DNA of 64,000 nt from Triglochin maritima (lineage: Eukaryota > Streptophyta > Magnoliopsida > Alismatales > Juncaginaceae): positions 35,214,053 to 35,278,052 of the forward strand of contig OY821775.1 of NCBI GenBank assembly GCA_963682175.1, in the 5' to 3' direction. A model generated the notes under the pieces. It had not been told where the DNA came from. It saw only the letters and a program-made list of their open reading frames with translations, and made no database searches. The position numbers and the translations under genes were made by a program. Below are positions 10,264 through 19,645 of the stretch, piece after piece. Numbering within the stretch: position 1 is the stretch's first letter; each line of letters starts with the position of its first letter.

Positions 10264-10568
10264 TTACCAACCTTCTCAGGCCTCATCGTCGGGTTATTCT
10301 AACCAACCTGCAGTACCACAATGGGTTGACCCGACGAACCACACTCTAGAACAAACCCTTCAAGCGTTCAAGCAGAGAACACAAACCATGTTTGTGGCCA
10401 GCAATAATTCGGTCAAAGCACTGGAAATGCAAGTTAGCTAGTTGGCTCATCAGCTCCAACGAGAAGGGTCAGTTGCCAAGTCAACCCAAGGTGAATCCTT
10501 GGGGTACCCATTCGGAAGGAAGGCCACAAGTGCCTCATGCTTCCTCTTAACCAACCCATCATATTAAT

Positions 10569-11055
10569 GTGATTCATACTTTGAGGTCTGGTAAGGAGGT
10601 GGACAACCACATTGGGGTGCCTTCCTTGCAATCACCATCTCTTGGTGTCACCAGATCTGCAGTGATACCTGCATCTCTGAGGGAGCCAGATCCTGAGGTT
10701 CCCTCAACAAATACTTCCAGGAAGGAGCCTAATCCTGAGGTTCCTTCTACATTTCTTTCGACAATGGGGTCGAACCCTGAGGTCCCCTTGACTCCTCTTG
10801 TGTCGAACGAATCAGATTTTGAGGTCCCCACTAATGCTTCTTTGGACCAAAATTTTGAGGTTCCTTCGCAAAACCCTTATGCCCCGAAGGTGCCATTCCC
10901 CGAGTGCCCTAAAAGAAACTTCGGATCAACATGACAAGATGCTTGAGATATTTTGGCAAGTTACGGTGAGCATCCCTCTGTTGGAGGTGATTCAGCAAAT
11001 GCCACCATATGCCAAGGTTCTCAAGGACTTATGCACCAATAAGAGAAAAAACTAA
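10569..11055 (+). pseudogene. Gag-protease linker of element A
   Basis: The region begins with IHTLRSGKEVDN, the usual start of the gypsy linker after Gag. It continues through Pro-Glu-Val-Pro repeats and PKVPFPECPKRN (10569-10934), then in another frame gives DKMLEIFWQVTVSIPLLEVIQ and MPPYAKVLKDLCTNKRK (10798-11055). It is the counterpart of 1320-1697 in H. The frameshift between the two halves makes it a pseudogene. Confidence 0.7.
10692..10860 (+). repeat. 42-bp coding minisatellite (EVP repeat)
   Basis: The base pattern encoding (P/F)EVP recurs with its GAG codon at 10695, 10737, 10779, 10821 and 10857. That is three 42-bp steps and one 36-bp step, all in frame. The consensus resembles PEVPSTx(8)N. 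Confidence 0.85.
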
Positions 11056-11110
11056 TGTTCGAAAGAAAGCTTTTATTGTGGCTAACATGAGTTCTTTGTT
11101 GGAATAAGCC

Positions 11111-11560
11111 ATGCAACCAAAATACAAGGACCCTTGTTGTCCTACTATATCTTGTGTGATTGGTGATGTGTCCATACATCGAGTTTTATTGGACCTTGGT
11201 TCATCTGTAAATCTTCTTCCATATTCAGTCTACGTCTATCTCGGTCTTCGACACCTCAAACAAACAAAAACCACTCTTCAATTGGCTGATAGGTCTATGA
11301 AGAAACCAAGGGGCGTGGTGGAAGATGTGTTGATCAAAGTGGGAGAGTTCATTTATCCAGTCGACTTTTTTGTTTTGGATACTGAACATGTGCCAAACCC
11401 ACTTGGACAAATTCCTGTTATTCTGGGGCGACCATTTCTAGCGACTTCCATTGCCTTGATCAATTGTCGCAATCGTCTGATTCCAACATCTTCACAATCG
11501 GCAAGAAGCCAGGTGCCTTTGATGACGCTGTTGGGATCAATTGTTGCAATGGTCGATTGA
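11111..11560 (+). pseudogene. Retroviral-type aspartic protease remnant (element A)
   Basis: This open stretch of 149 codons encodes the plant gypsy protease core. The active-site motif reads LLDLGSSVNLLP (residues about 26-37, family consensus D-[ST/L]-G-[AS]), and the C-terminal flap/active-fold signature reads IPVILGRPFLAT. The enzyme would cleave the Gag-Pol polyprotein inside the particle. After LINCRNRL the frame diverges; the expected continuation appears in another frame (SNIFTIGKKPGAFDD). There is no RT downstream. It is open as far as it goes but isolated from Gag by a stop near 11105. Confidence 0.8.
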
Positions 11561-11574
11561 AGTATTTCTGAGAA

Positions 11575-11865
11575 TTGTCCGTTGGAGATCCTGAAGGTGG
11601 TGAAGATGTTTCACCTGAGCTGGCACAAGAAAGTGCCTTATCTTGTGATCACGTGGCCTTTGAGCCACATCCTTTCGATCATCTGGCTCTTGAGCCACAA
11701 GATACCATTTGTATGGCCTCTGGGCCACATGCTCTTCATTCTATATCTGCTAAGGACCCCATGTGGGTTAAGAATCAACCACCCGATACCCTACATTTCA
11801 AACAACCAGACAGAGGTTCACCACTCATTCATGCCTCCTATCTTGCTCACTCTCAAGAGGCATAA
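11575..11865 (+). pseudogene. Tail ORF shared by gag-only elements (A version)
   Basis: A 96-codon open stretch aligns with part of the tail ORFs of J (36631-37071) and B (44533-45067). Shared features are a start like A(Q/K)(E/D)(S/C)ALS, a VA(F/L)EPH block, KDPMWVK and PDTLHFKQPDRG. The EPH block is expanded here: the palindromic pattern TGGCx(5-6)GAGCCA-like occurs three times between 11664 and 11728. The C-terminal half seen in J (VGWRVF, TATRET) is missing. I do not recognise its function. Confidence 0.5.
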
Positions 11866-12290
11866 AATGACCACAATGCTTATAAGGGTGTCAGGTGGTC
11901 AAGCAATTCTTTTTTGTATGTTGTGAGCCCATGTAAGTGCATTTCTATCTCGAGAAATGGTGGGTTCCCATTTGATGTCCCTTAACATATGAAGATGGGA
12001 GCCCATTGTTATACATAGTTAAAAAAAACAAAAAACAAAAAGAAGAAAAATACTCCTTCAGTGAGCATTGATTGTTGTGGGCTCCAACCCTTGAGTATTT
12101 GGGCCCCAATTCTTTTCACGTATTTGTACCCCTTCTATAGCATCTGACAGGTTTTGAGGGAATTCAGGTTTGTGTCCATCAACATAACCGCAAATTTCCT
12201 TTTGCGCTTCATGTTGGTGAGATGTTCCCTTTTTTCATGCATAAATCCATATAGTTTCATGCTCACATTCATTGAGGACAATGCATGAAG

Positions 12291-12304
12291 TAGGTGTGGG
12301 GGGT
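12291..12304 (+). other. Internal polypurine-like tract (element A)
   Basis: TAGGTGTGGGGGGT follows CATTGAGGACAATGCATGAA. Equivalent tracts lie at 45437-45450 in B and 36269-36283 (minus) in J. B shows that the LTR does not start here but about 1.25 kb further on, so this is not the terminal polypurine tract. Confidence 0.6.
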
Positions 12305-13004
12305 GTTTTATGTGTGTATATAGTCGAGTCTTTTAATTTTATTTTGTTTTCTTTTGTGTGCCTTGTTAGGGACATGTTAGTGTGCTTCATTTAATATCGA
12401 TATATCTGCTTGCCATGATCCGTGGGTGACTTGTCTTCTTTTCAGATTTCTTTCAAAATCTTCATATGTTTGCGAAAGAAAAGTTTTGTAGGATTTGTGT
12501 GTGTTTACATTTGTAAAACCGTTGAGAGGCAAAATAAAAAAGAAAGCTCCCAAAATTGCCTTGAACTAGATGCATTAGAATATCTAGTACAGTGGCTTTA
12601 TGACTTATCTAGTCATTAGGATGCACCCCGGTTTTCCTCCGGGGGGCGAGTAATCATAGGGTTTTAGTACTCAAACAATTAAAGAAGTCAACCGTGAACC
12701 TACTGAGTCAATAATTCATGTCTGTTAATATAAGGAAGTTTGTTGTAGTCAAGGACCCTTTAAATCTTGTTGTGAGACATTAAGTGTAGGGTTTTTGGTT
12801 CATGTGTAGCTAAGAAATAAGTTAGTAGGTGTTCTCTCTTCTCGCACGAATCCTATCACTCCGGAAATTAGGTCTGAGGGGACTTTGTGCCTGGTGCTTT
12901 CGAGTCATCTGACTTGGGATGCACCGACCGAACTCCCGTTACACGGGTGGTAGGGATTGCCCTATGTGGAGATTTGGGGAAAGGTGTACGTGATAGTGTA
13001 AGTC
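12305..13004 (+). other. Conserved non-coding 3' region of gag-only elements
   Basis: This stretch has no coding evidence, yet it aligns with 45451-46121 plus 57513-57560 in B and with 35640-36268 (minus) in J. Notable blocks are GCGAAAGAAAAG...AAAACCGTTGAGAGG (12472-12530), a hairpin CCCCGG-x7-CCGGGG (12626-12644), GAGTAATCATAGGG, and the segment ending GTGATAGTGTAAGTC at 13004. Confidence 0.65.
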
Positions 13005-13007
13005 TTT

Positions 13008-13087
13008 GTAAGCCTAAGGACTTACAATGCGATACAAACGAGTCTACGTAAGCCTAAGGACTTCACATGCGATACAAACGAGTCCTT
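13008..13087. repeat. 40-bp tandem duplication at the A/C junction
   Basis: Two 40-bp units start GTAAGCCTAAGGACTT at 13008 and 13048 and differ by a few bases. They cover the last RNase H codons of copia C and touch the join to element A. Confidence 0.85.
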
Positions 13088-13570
13088 AGCTATAGCCTTT
13101 GTAAGAGGGTCAGCTACCATAAGACTAGTAGACACATGTCTTAACACAACTTCCTTTCTCGCTATGATGTCCTTCACAAAATGATACCTAACCTGTATTT
13201 GTTTGGTCTTTCCATGATACTTGGGGTCTTTTACATAGCAAAGGGCAGTCATGCTGTTACAATAGACAACAACAGGCTCATCAAATGTCTCTACTAGCAC
13301 AGTATGTTATAAGAACCTCCTCAACCAAACTGCCTCCTATACTGCTGCAGAGCATGCAACATACTCCGCTTCCATAGTCGAGAGTTCTATACAGGTTTGC
13401 TTCTTGCTGGACCATGAGATGGCGCCATTAGCCAGCAAGAAAGCATAACCAGAGGTAGACTTCCTTTCATCAATGTCTCCAGCCCAATCGGTATCGCTAT
13501 AACCAATTAGGCGGAGATCTGATGCTTGGTAACACAACATGTAGTTACTCATTCCTCTAAGGTATCTCAT
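13022..13570 (-). pseudogene. Copia RNase H pseudogene (C, copy 1)
   Basis: Two open stretches give the copia RNase H domain. 13570-13337 reads YSDTDWAGDIDERKSTSGY, SWSSKKQT and LSTMEAEYVA, with the catalytic-type D and E residues present. 13300-13022 reads VYCNSMTALCYVKDP, HVSTSLMVADPLTKA. The domain would degrade the RNA strand during reverse transcription. A stop (AAGGCAGTC/TAG region near 13587) and frame changes between 13300 and 13337 break it. A G/A difference from copy 2 at 13433 is silent; one at 13529 sits in the LCYQASD stretch. Confidence 0.85.
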
Positions 13571-13775
13571 GATTCTCTTGACTGCCTTCTAGTGTTCCAT
13601 GCTTGGGTTGGACTGGTATCGACTCACCATGCCCACAGCATAACAAATGTCTGGCCTAGTACACATCATAGAGTACATGAGGCTTCCCACAAAATTGGAG
13701 TATGGAACCTTGCTCATTTTGGCATTCTCTTCAGGAGTCTCAGGATGCTTATCAAGGCTTAAGTGCAAACCCTTC

Positions 13776-15269
13776 TCAACAGGAGTGTTGACTGGTTTTG
13801 CATTTGTCCATAGGGTATTTCTTTAAGATATTGCTAATATAAGTTTCTTGAGACAATCCCAGAAGTCTCTTTGACCTATTTCTAACAATCTTGACACCAA
13901 GGACGTAGCTAGCTTCACCCATGTCCTTTATATCAAATGTGGAGGACAACCACTCTTTAGTGGATTTCAGCAACTCTTTTCTATTGTCAGCCATGAGTAT
14001 GTCATCAACATACAAGGTCAGAATGACAAATTTACCATTGAATCTCTTAACGTACACACAGTGATCTTCCTCAAGCATAGAGAATGCATTCTCTGATATA
14101 GCTTGATGGAAGCGAATGTTCCACTGTCTAGACGCTTGTTTTAAGCCATACAAGGACTTGGTGAGCTTGCACACTTTGCGCTCTTGTCCTTTGATTTCAA
14201 AACATTGACGTTGATCCATATTGATCTCCTCCTCAAGTTCTCCATTGAGAAAAGCAGTCTTTACATCCATTTGGTAAAGCTCTAAGTCCATCTGAGCTAC
14301 AATAGCTAGTAGAAGGCAGATGGAGGCAAACCTAACCACGGGTGAAAAGGTTTCCTCAAAATCCACGCCTTCTCTTTGGGTGTAGCCTTTAGCTACCAGT
14401 CTAGCCTTGAATCTATCAATAAATCCATCGGCCTTCCTCATAATCTTGAGGATCCACTTGGCCCCAATGGCCTTTCTGTTCGGCGGTAAGTCGACCAAGT
14501 CCCAGACTCGATTAACTTTCATCGACTGCAACACTTCCTTTATAGCTTCTAACCACTGTTTAGCATTTGGACCTTCCAAAGCCTCTTTCAAGGTCTCCGG
14601 TTCTTGCTCATCGATTACTGTCATCCCGGATGATTCATAATCAATTTCTTCTTGAGCTATCATGAGGGCCTCTTCCTCTAAGTGAAATCGCCTATGAGGA
14701 ATGAGCCCGCGTTTACTTCGACGGAGATGGGTATCTGATGGCTCATCCACCGTGAGAGCTATCGGATCCTCAGCATTGCTGCTCCCAGTAGGATTGCCTG
14801 GTGGAACCTCATGTTCAACTTCCAGATGCTGATCCCGTGGAGTGGCAATGTCCTCATCTTGTTGTTCAAAGAAGTCCACTGACTCTTTGATAGCTCCAGC
14901 AAGAGTTGGAAAATCATTTTCCAAGAATGTGGCATCCCTAGACTCCAGTTCCGTCCTTCTTTCATTCTCGTCTAACCCGATAGAAACATAACCTTTGGAG
15001 AGATCACTGTATTTTACAAAGATAAACTTTTTCCCTCTAGGTCCTAGTTTTCCATTTCGGTGACTAGTAGAATGAATGTATGCCGCGCATCCCCAAGGAC
15101 GCAGCAGACTAAAATCAGGCTTTTGTCCTGTCCATAACTCATATGGAGTTGAGGGAACCGATTTTGTTGGAACTCTATTGAGGATATAGGCAGCAATCAT
15201 TAGAGCATCTCCCCAAAAAGAAATTGGCAAGCTCGCATGCGCCATCATGGATCTAACCATGTCTAGCAA
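13776..15269 (-). pseudogene. Copia integrase C-terminus and reverse transcriptase (C, copy 1)
   Basis: This is an open stretch of 497 codons. Residues 1-65 are the end of the integrase core ([10 protein letters not shown] region, [26 protein letters not shown]). Residues about 225-460 are the copia reverse transcriptase: [31 protein letters not shown] (Asp335), [11 protein letters not shown], and the catalytic YVDD at 420-423. The RT would copy element RNA into DNA in cytoplasmic particles. The ORF start is artificial: upstream integrase codons are cut off by a stop and frameshift near 15290-15310, where G reads QQNGVAER and C reads H-stop-NG. The C-terminus leaves frame after YPMDK. Copy 2 has Val for Ile at residue 359. 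Confidence 0.85.
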
Positions 15270-15424
15270 CGTTCTATTCCTTCTATCGGTAAACCATTTT
15301 AGTGAGGAGTATAAGGCATAGTGAGTTGTCTAGATATTCCCTTTTCATCACATAACTCTTTGAACATTATGGAGAGATACTCATCACCTCTATCCATTCT
15401 AAGAGTTTTTATCTTATTATCCAA

Positions 15425-16927
15425 TTAATTCTCAACTAAGCTCATGAATTTCTTAAAACATTCTAGAGTTTCTGACTTGTGAGAAATAAGATAAATATGA
15501 CCATATCTAGTGAAGTCATCAATGAATGTGATGAAGTAACTCTGTCCATGTCTAGTACGCACATTCAAAGGTCCACAAATATCTGAGTGAATTAGTTCTA
15601 AAGGAGAAGTAGCCCTAATGGCTTTTCTGAACGGTTTTCTAGTTGCCTTTCCAGCTAGACAAGATTCACAGGTTGACAATTCAAATTTGGAGCATTCTCC
15701 TAATACCCCCTCCTTTGCCAACCTGTTCATCCGGTCAACACCAATGTGACCTAGTCTATCATGCCACATAACTGAATCATTATTCATGGGACTTTGGCTC
15801 ATAAAGACACTAGTGTTATGATTGAAATCATAAATTGCGTCCAACACAGTAAAACCGTCTGAAAGATAGGCACGTCCATAATAAATGTTAGCAAGGTATA
15901 AACCCATATCATTGTTCTCAAAAACAACTTTAAAACCATGTCTCATCAAAACAACAACAGAAATAATATTTCGCCGTATAACTGGTGCATACAACACATC
16001 GTGAAGTAATAGGATCCGACCACTTCGCAAAGCCACTTTGCATGTGCCAACTCCAAGAAATTCAATGCTAGTGTTGTTTGTCATGTTTATTCGCCTCCCA
16101 CTTGGAACACGACGATATTCCACGAAGGCATAACGATCCTTTGTTACGTGGTCCGTGGCACCTGAATCCACAATCCACACAGGAGAATGATCAGTGAGCA
16201 TCACAGAACTAGTCACGTTACAATTTGAGGGACTACACACAGTAATTACCTTTTTCTCAGTGCACTCACGAGCAAAATGTCCGGTCTTTCGGCATTTAAA
16301 ACAAGTCACATTAGACTTATCTTTCCCACCACTGGATCCTCGAGGTCGTTTCTTTCCAACTTTGTTTTTTGATTTGTTTGCATTTGCACCCTTCTTGCCT
16401 TTAAAACCCTGAGCTCTATCTCTTTTGCGCTTAAAACCTGCATTCCTCCGAGGAGCGCTAGCCTCAGCAGCAAATACTTCAGTTAGAGGGGCTTCCGCAA
16501 GCATGCGGTCCTCCTCCAGCTCTAGGTGTTTCGCGGCCAGGTCAAATGTCCTGATGTCATCAGCATGAGTCAGATGGACCTTCATATGCTCCCAATTCTT
16601 CGAAGGCAACGATCGGATGAGAGCAGACACTTGCTCCTCATCGGTCTTAGCACGACCAGCAGCGCTCAGCTCGCTAATCATGTTTGACATTGTGGTAATA
16701 TGCTGCCTCATCGTGTGACCTTGGCGCATTTTATACCCATCAAACATGAGCCCAAGCTGGCGGGCCCTTGTGACGGAGGTCACTCCGTACTGAAACTTCA
16801 CAGCTTCCCACAAGGCCTTTGCAGTTCGAAATTTTTCAAACCGCAGTAACAGATCGTCCCTCATTGAACTTAGAATTGTAATTCGAGCAATTCGGTCTTT
16901 CTTTTTCCATGCATTATAAACATCCAA
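15425..16927 (-). pseudogene. Copia gag C-terminus, protease and integrase N-terminus (C, copy 1)
   Basis: The 500-codon open stretch contains, in order, the copia gag capsid region (residues 1-150), a basic region, a CCHC zinc knuckle CFKCRKTGHFAREC (209-222), the aspartic protease motif VDSGATDHV (253-261), the integrase HHCC zinc-binding region (H389, H394, C420, C423) and the start of the integrase core with HSDICGP (Asp449) and FIDDFTRY (Asp470/471). Products would assemble particles, process the polyprotein and insert cDNA. A TAA stop after SLVEN ends it before the catalytic Glu. The true gag start lies upstream in another frame (16870-17106). Residue 390 is Asp here and Ala in copy 2. 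Confidence 0.85.
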
Positions 16928-17106
16928 GTTTCTACGATGTTGCGCAGTATTCCCCTCTTCGGGGGAGACATTGATTGGTTTATGTTTTGTCGCATGTCCT
17001 GATCCTTTAAGAGATACTCAATTTTATGATGCCACAAATCGTAATTCCTTTCATTGAGTTTATCTCCTCGAGTCAGATCAGCGACAATACTTTTGGAAGC
17101 AGCCAT
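16870..17106 (-). pseudogene. Copia gag N-terminus, frameshifted (C, copy 1)
   Basis: The reading frame begins MAASKSIVADLTRGDKLNER, identical in plan to the gag start of G at 62745. It includes NYDLWHHKIEYLL, the usual first helix of copia gag (UBN2-type). After SMSPP the frame is lost: compared with G, one base is missing in the C-run near 16958-16965, so the rest of gag (from MDVYNAWKKK) is in another frame. Confidence 0.8.
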
Positions 17107-17372
17107 AAAACTCTAGGACAATCAAAAAAAATAGCGATACATGAGTTCTAGCATAAAATACAACGAGCTACAATAGTCATAAAAAAAATAAACTGACTTA
17201 ATAGCTATAGCATTCAGACCAAAAGAAAACATAAAGCATTCGATCAAATCCTGGTGCAATAGTTAATAAAGCCATTTTACTAATCTATATATTGAGCTCC
17301 ATCATAATTTAGAGACCAAAAAACACATTTAAATCATTGCAAATCAGAAAATAAAGAAAGTATTTGCCGCCG

Positions 17373-17412
17373 GTTGCAAGGTGGTTTACACAAAACACTT
17401 CTGCCTTGCAAC
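17373..17412. repeat. Leader hairpin of copia C, copy 1
   Basis: GTTGCAAGG (17373-17381) and CCTTGCAAC (17404-17412) form a perfect 9-bp stem around a 22-base loop. The same hairpin occurs in the diverged element G at 62442-62481, at the same place relative to gag. Confidence 0.8.
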
Positions 17413-17944
17413 TCCCACTAGGCATGCAAGTTACCAAAAAATGGTTTTCAAAAAAAAAATCAATCGACATCACACAGATATGATTACAACATTACTTCCA
17501 TATTGAGCTAATGATCCCCATTAGGGATTTAGCCTCGTCGACGGGAACCTGCATGAGTCTTATAGCTTTTATGGTGCACGAATATGGGCAAAAAAACGTG
17601 TTAGGTAATACCAACCAATCTCCACAATAATCATTCTCAAACCAGAATTTTTCCTTCTTTCCCTAATCAATATAATCATGATAGCACAAAAATTATCCTA
17701 TTTCGATTAGGAAAGAAAAAAAATTCCGAAATTCTATGGTGGAGAGCAACACATATTTTTGCATCAAAGGAAAGCATTCAAACATATTTTTAAGGCAATA
17801 AAACTCCAGCCCATAATATCTTCCCAAAAATTTCAGAATTATCCAATCTTTCCTTAATCAATATAAACATGCAATAAACAATAATTATGCTACTTGTAAT
17901 GGAAAGAAAAATTCGAAATTCTTTGGTGGAGGGTAACACATATA

Positions 17945-18182
17945 TGCACATTTGATGAAAAGGAAATACATCAAATGAAATGCATGCAATCATTCCAAAA
18001 AAAATCCGAAAATCCTTAATGAGATTAACATATACGTGCATTCAATCATAAAGGAAATATTTCAAATGAAATGCATGCAATCATTCCAAAAGAAATCCAA
18101 AAATCATTAATGAGATTAACATATATGTGCATTCAATCATAAAGGAAATATTTCAAATGAAATGCATGCAATCATTCCAAAA
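17945..18182. repeat. 91-bp tandem repeat in copia C leader
   Basis: The block AAATGAAATGCATGCAATCA recurs three times at exact 91-bp spacing, and the GTGCATTCAATCA block recurs with it. G has a single copy of the unit (about 61760-61850, opposite orientation). Confidence 0.85.
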
Positions 18183-18863
18183 CAAACACATAGCCGAAAA
18201 ATAGCAATAATCATGCACATAATTCAGCAATCATTATCAAATTCTAGATGCATGCATACATGATCAAAAAATTGCACATACATGAATAAGGAAACCACCG
18301 TGTATCCTTAGATGCATGAACAAGTGTTTTGAAAAGAAAATATGATGCATAATCCAAAATACATGATCACATCATGAAACATATGCAATATCCAACTCTT
18401 ATAACATCAATTATCATAATTCTCTTAATCTAATATGCGCATAAAAAACAGTAAAAATAAGATCTAGCCGCATGCTTGAAAGATGGAATAACAATATGCG
18501 CAACAATCAAAGTTAAAACATGTAACCCTAGGCACATGTTTAACAAGAAAGATGAACTATGCGCAAGAATGAATCATCCATTTTCAACACAAGATTCGTG
18601 CTAAAAATAAAATATGCACAAGAAAAGAGAGATGATTCACGTAAAACTAATCGCATGTAAAAGGATGAATCAAACAGGTCATGCGCTAGGGTGAGAAAGA
18701 AAAACCCGCCATCAAACCCCATGCGCATGAAAGGAGAGAAAGAAAAAAAACAAAACCATATGAATCTGAAAATTTTTCTTTCAAAGAACCACCGAAAGAA
18801 TTTCAACATATATAAAATGAATAAGAAGGTGCTCTAAAACAAAACTCGGAGGTGACCAAGATG

Positions 18864-18875
18864 GCTCTGGTACCA
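18864..18875 (-). other. Primer-binding site, initiator tRNA-Met-like (copia C, copy 1)
   Basis: The minus strand reads TGGTACCAGAGC, one base different from the standard TGGTATCAGAGC used by plant copia elements. It lies two bases after the LTR end. Confidence 0.85.
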
Positions 18876-18877
18876 AT

Positions 18878-19258
18878 GTAAGCAATCTACGATTGAATCT
18901 ACAGGTTCAGATTTACCTTTATAGGAGAGAACTTGTGGCAGCGGAAGGGAACCAGAGATCACCTCACAGAGTCGCCTCGAGCACCGGCAGGCCTTCAACT
19001 CTCGTGGAGAAGAAGGACTAATCCACAATCCAAGAGTCTACGGGAGGAGTGGAGGAGAAGGTCGGACGGATGGGAGAGAGAGGAGAGGTGGCGGCTAGGG
19101 TTAGGGTTTTGCACACAACGAATGCAACAACCTCCAATGAGAGCCTCCTCTTCTTATATAGAAGAGTCTTCCCTAAACCCTAATGCGCAGCCAATGAGAG
19201 TGCGCCACGTGTCAGTGCTTTGGGCAAACATCATCTTAATCCTTAGATTAATCCAATA
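18878..19258 (-). mobile_element. 5' LTR of copia C, copy 1
   Basis: The 381-bp LTR starts TATTGGATTAATC and ends GCTTACA on the minus strand, matching the LTR of G (61014-61382) in order and in its TATA region. A TATA-like CTATATAAG lies at 19153-19161 (minus). The left end is fixed by the PBS; the right end is set by comparison with G. Confidence 0.8.
19153..19161 (-). promoter_or_regulatory. TATA box of copia C LTR, copy 1
   Basis: CTATATAAG on the minus strand is conserved at 61102-61110 in G's LTR. Confidence 0.6.
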
Positions 19259-19632
19259 AGATGTGCATTCACATGGTGTATCTAATAAGCAATAATCCAC
19301 CAAATAATAACATTATCTCAGCAGCAATATTATGCATAAACATATGGTATCTTAATAGCAAACTATTCTTCAAAATAATCTTGGAGTCCAGCGTGAAAAT
19401 CACATCCACAACCTACAAGCAATCAGAAATTCAGCAACAACCAAGGTGCGACACACAACACCAAGAAAAACATGCATGCAATGCACCACCCGACGTACTC
19501 CTCCCCGACCCAGATACAACCTCCCTGGTTTCCCACCTCAAAACCTCCTAGAAAGAGTGTACTTTAGGTCATGAAGAAGGGAAGAATGTCCCCAGCCAGC
19601 CTCAGCAACCCAGGGCTCACGCAATACCAACA
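19259..19632 (-). mobile_element. Family K LTR fragment, copy 1
   Basis: In copy 2 this stretch (31614-31987) runs straight into a family K LTR ending at 33008, so it is the distal part of such an LTR on the minus strand. Here it is cut at 19632 by the duplication junction. Confidence 0.65.
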
Positions 19633-19645
19633 TGAAGAAGGGTAG
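19633..19645. other. Filler DNA at the tandem duplication junction
   Basis: The 13 bases TGAAGAAGGGTAG belong to neither unit end. With flanking bases, 19631-19648 matches 19570-19587 at 17 of 18 positions. This is the pattern of a templated insertion made during end joining. Confidence 0.75.

Larger units (their letters stand above)
8064..13004 (+). mobile_element. Element A internal region (gag and protease only, truncated)
   Basis: The region follows the LTR with PBS, about 1.1 kb of leader, broken gag, linker, protease remnant, a tail ORF and a purine tract (12291-12304), then about 700 bp of conserved non-coding sequence. RT, RNase H and integrase are absent even though the order otherwise matches a gypsy element, as in gag-only non-autonomous elements. 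The same plan is seen in B and J. At 13004 it is cut by copia C; comparison with B shows that about 0.57 kb plus the 3' LTR are missing. Confidence 0.75.
17107..18863 (-). other. Leader of copia C, copy 1
   Basis: This 1.75-kb A/T-rich non-coding leader lies between PBS and gag. It includes a hairpin (17373-17412) conserved with G and a 91-bp tandem repeat (17945-18182). Short predicted frames show no protein similarity that I recognise. Confidence 0.65.
13005..19258 (-). mobile_element. Copia element C, copy 1 (3'-truncated)
   Basis: On the minus strand the order is LTR (19258-18878), PBS (18875-18864), leader, gag, protease, integrase, RT and RNase H, the order of Ty1/copia. It ends at RNase H next to element A without a polypurine tract or 3' LTR. 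Stops and frameshifts break gag, integrase, RT-RNase H and RNase H. Its 5' LTR adjoins a family K LTR piece at 19259, its apparent insertion target. Element G (61014 onward) is a diverged relative. Confidence 0.85.
7291..19632. repeat. 12,342-bp tandem duplication, copy 1
   Basis: Every landmark in this block recurs exactly 12,355 bp downstream. The block starts inside LTR A (AATTTCCTTTCAGTAGAATG) and ends in a family K LTR piece (CAATACCAACA). It contains most of element A, all of the surviving copia C and a K LTR fragment. By eye I found 13 substitutions against copy 2 and no indels: 8849, 8850, 13433, 13529, 13693, 14195, 14430, 15759, 16670, 16823, 17037, 18418 and 18598. I did not compare every base by computation. 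Confidence 0.95.

Noticed and set aside
12291..12304. Start of a 3' LTR right after the G-rich tract in element A.
   Set aside because: The sequence after it does not match the 5' LTR. Element B shows that the real polypurine tract and LTR start are about 1.25 kb further on.
17945..18182. Regular repeats that might suggest a CRISPR-like array.
   Set aside because: These are contiguous 91-bp tandem units without unique spacers, in a retrotransposon leader in a plant-type genome.
18933..19259. A 108-codon plus-strand frame with an Arg/Trp-rich start (and its copy at 31288-31614).
   Set aside because: It runs antisense through the copia C LTR and TATA box, and the homologous LTR of G does not preserve it.
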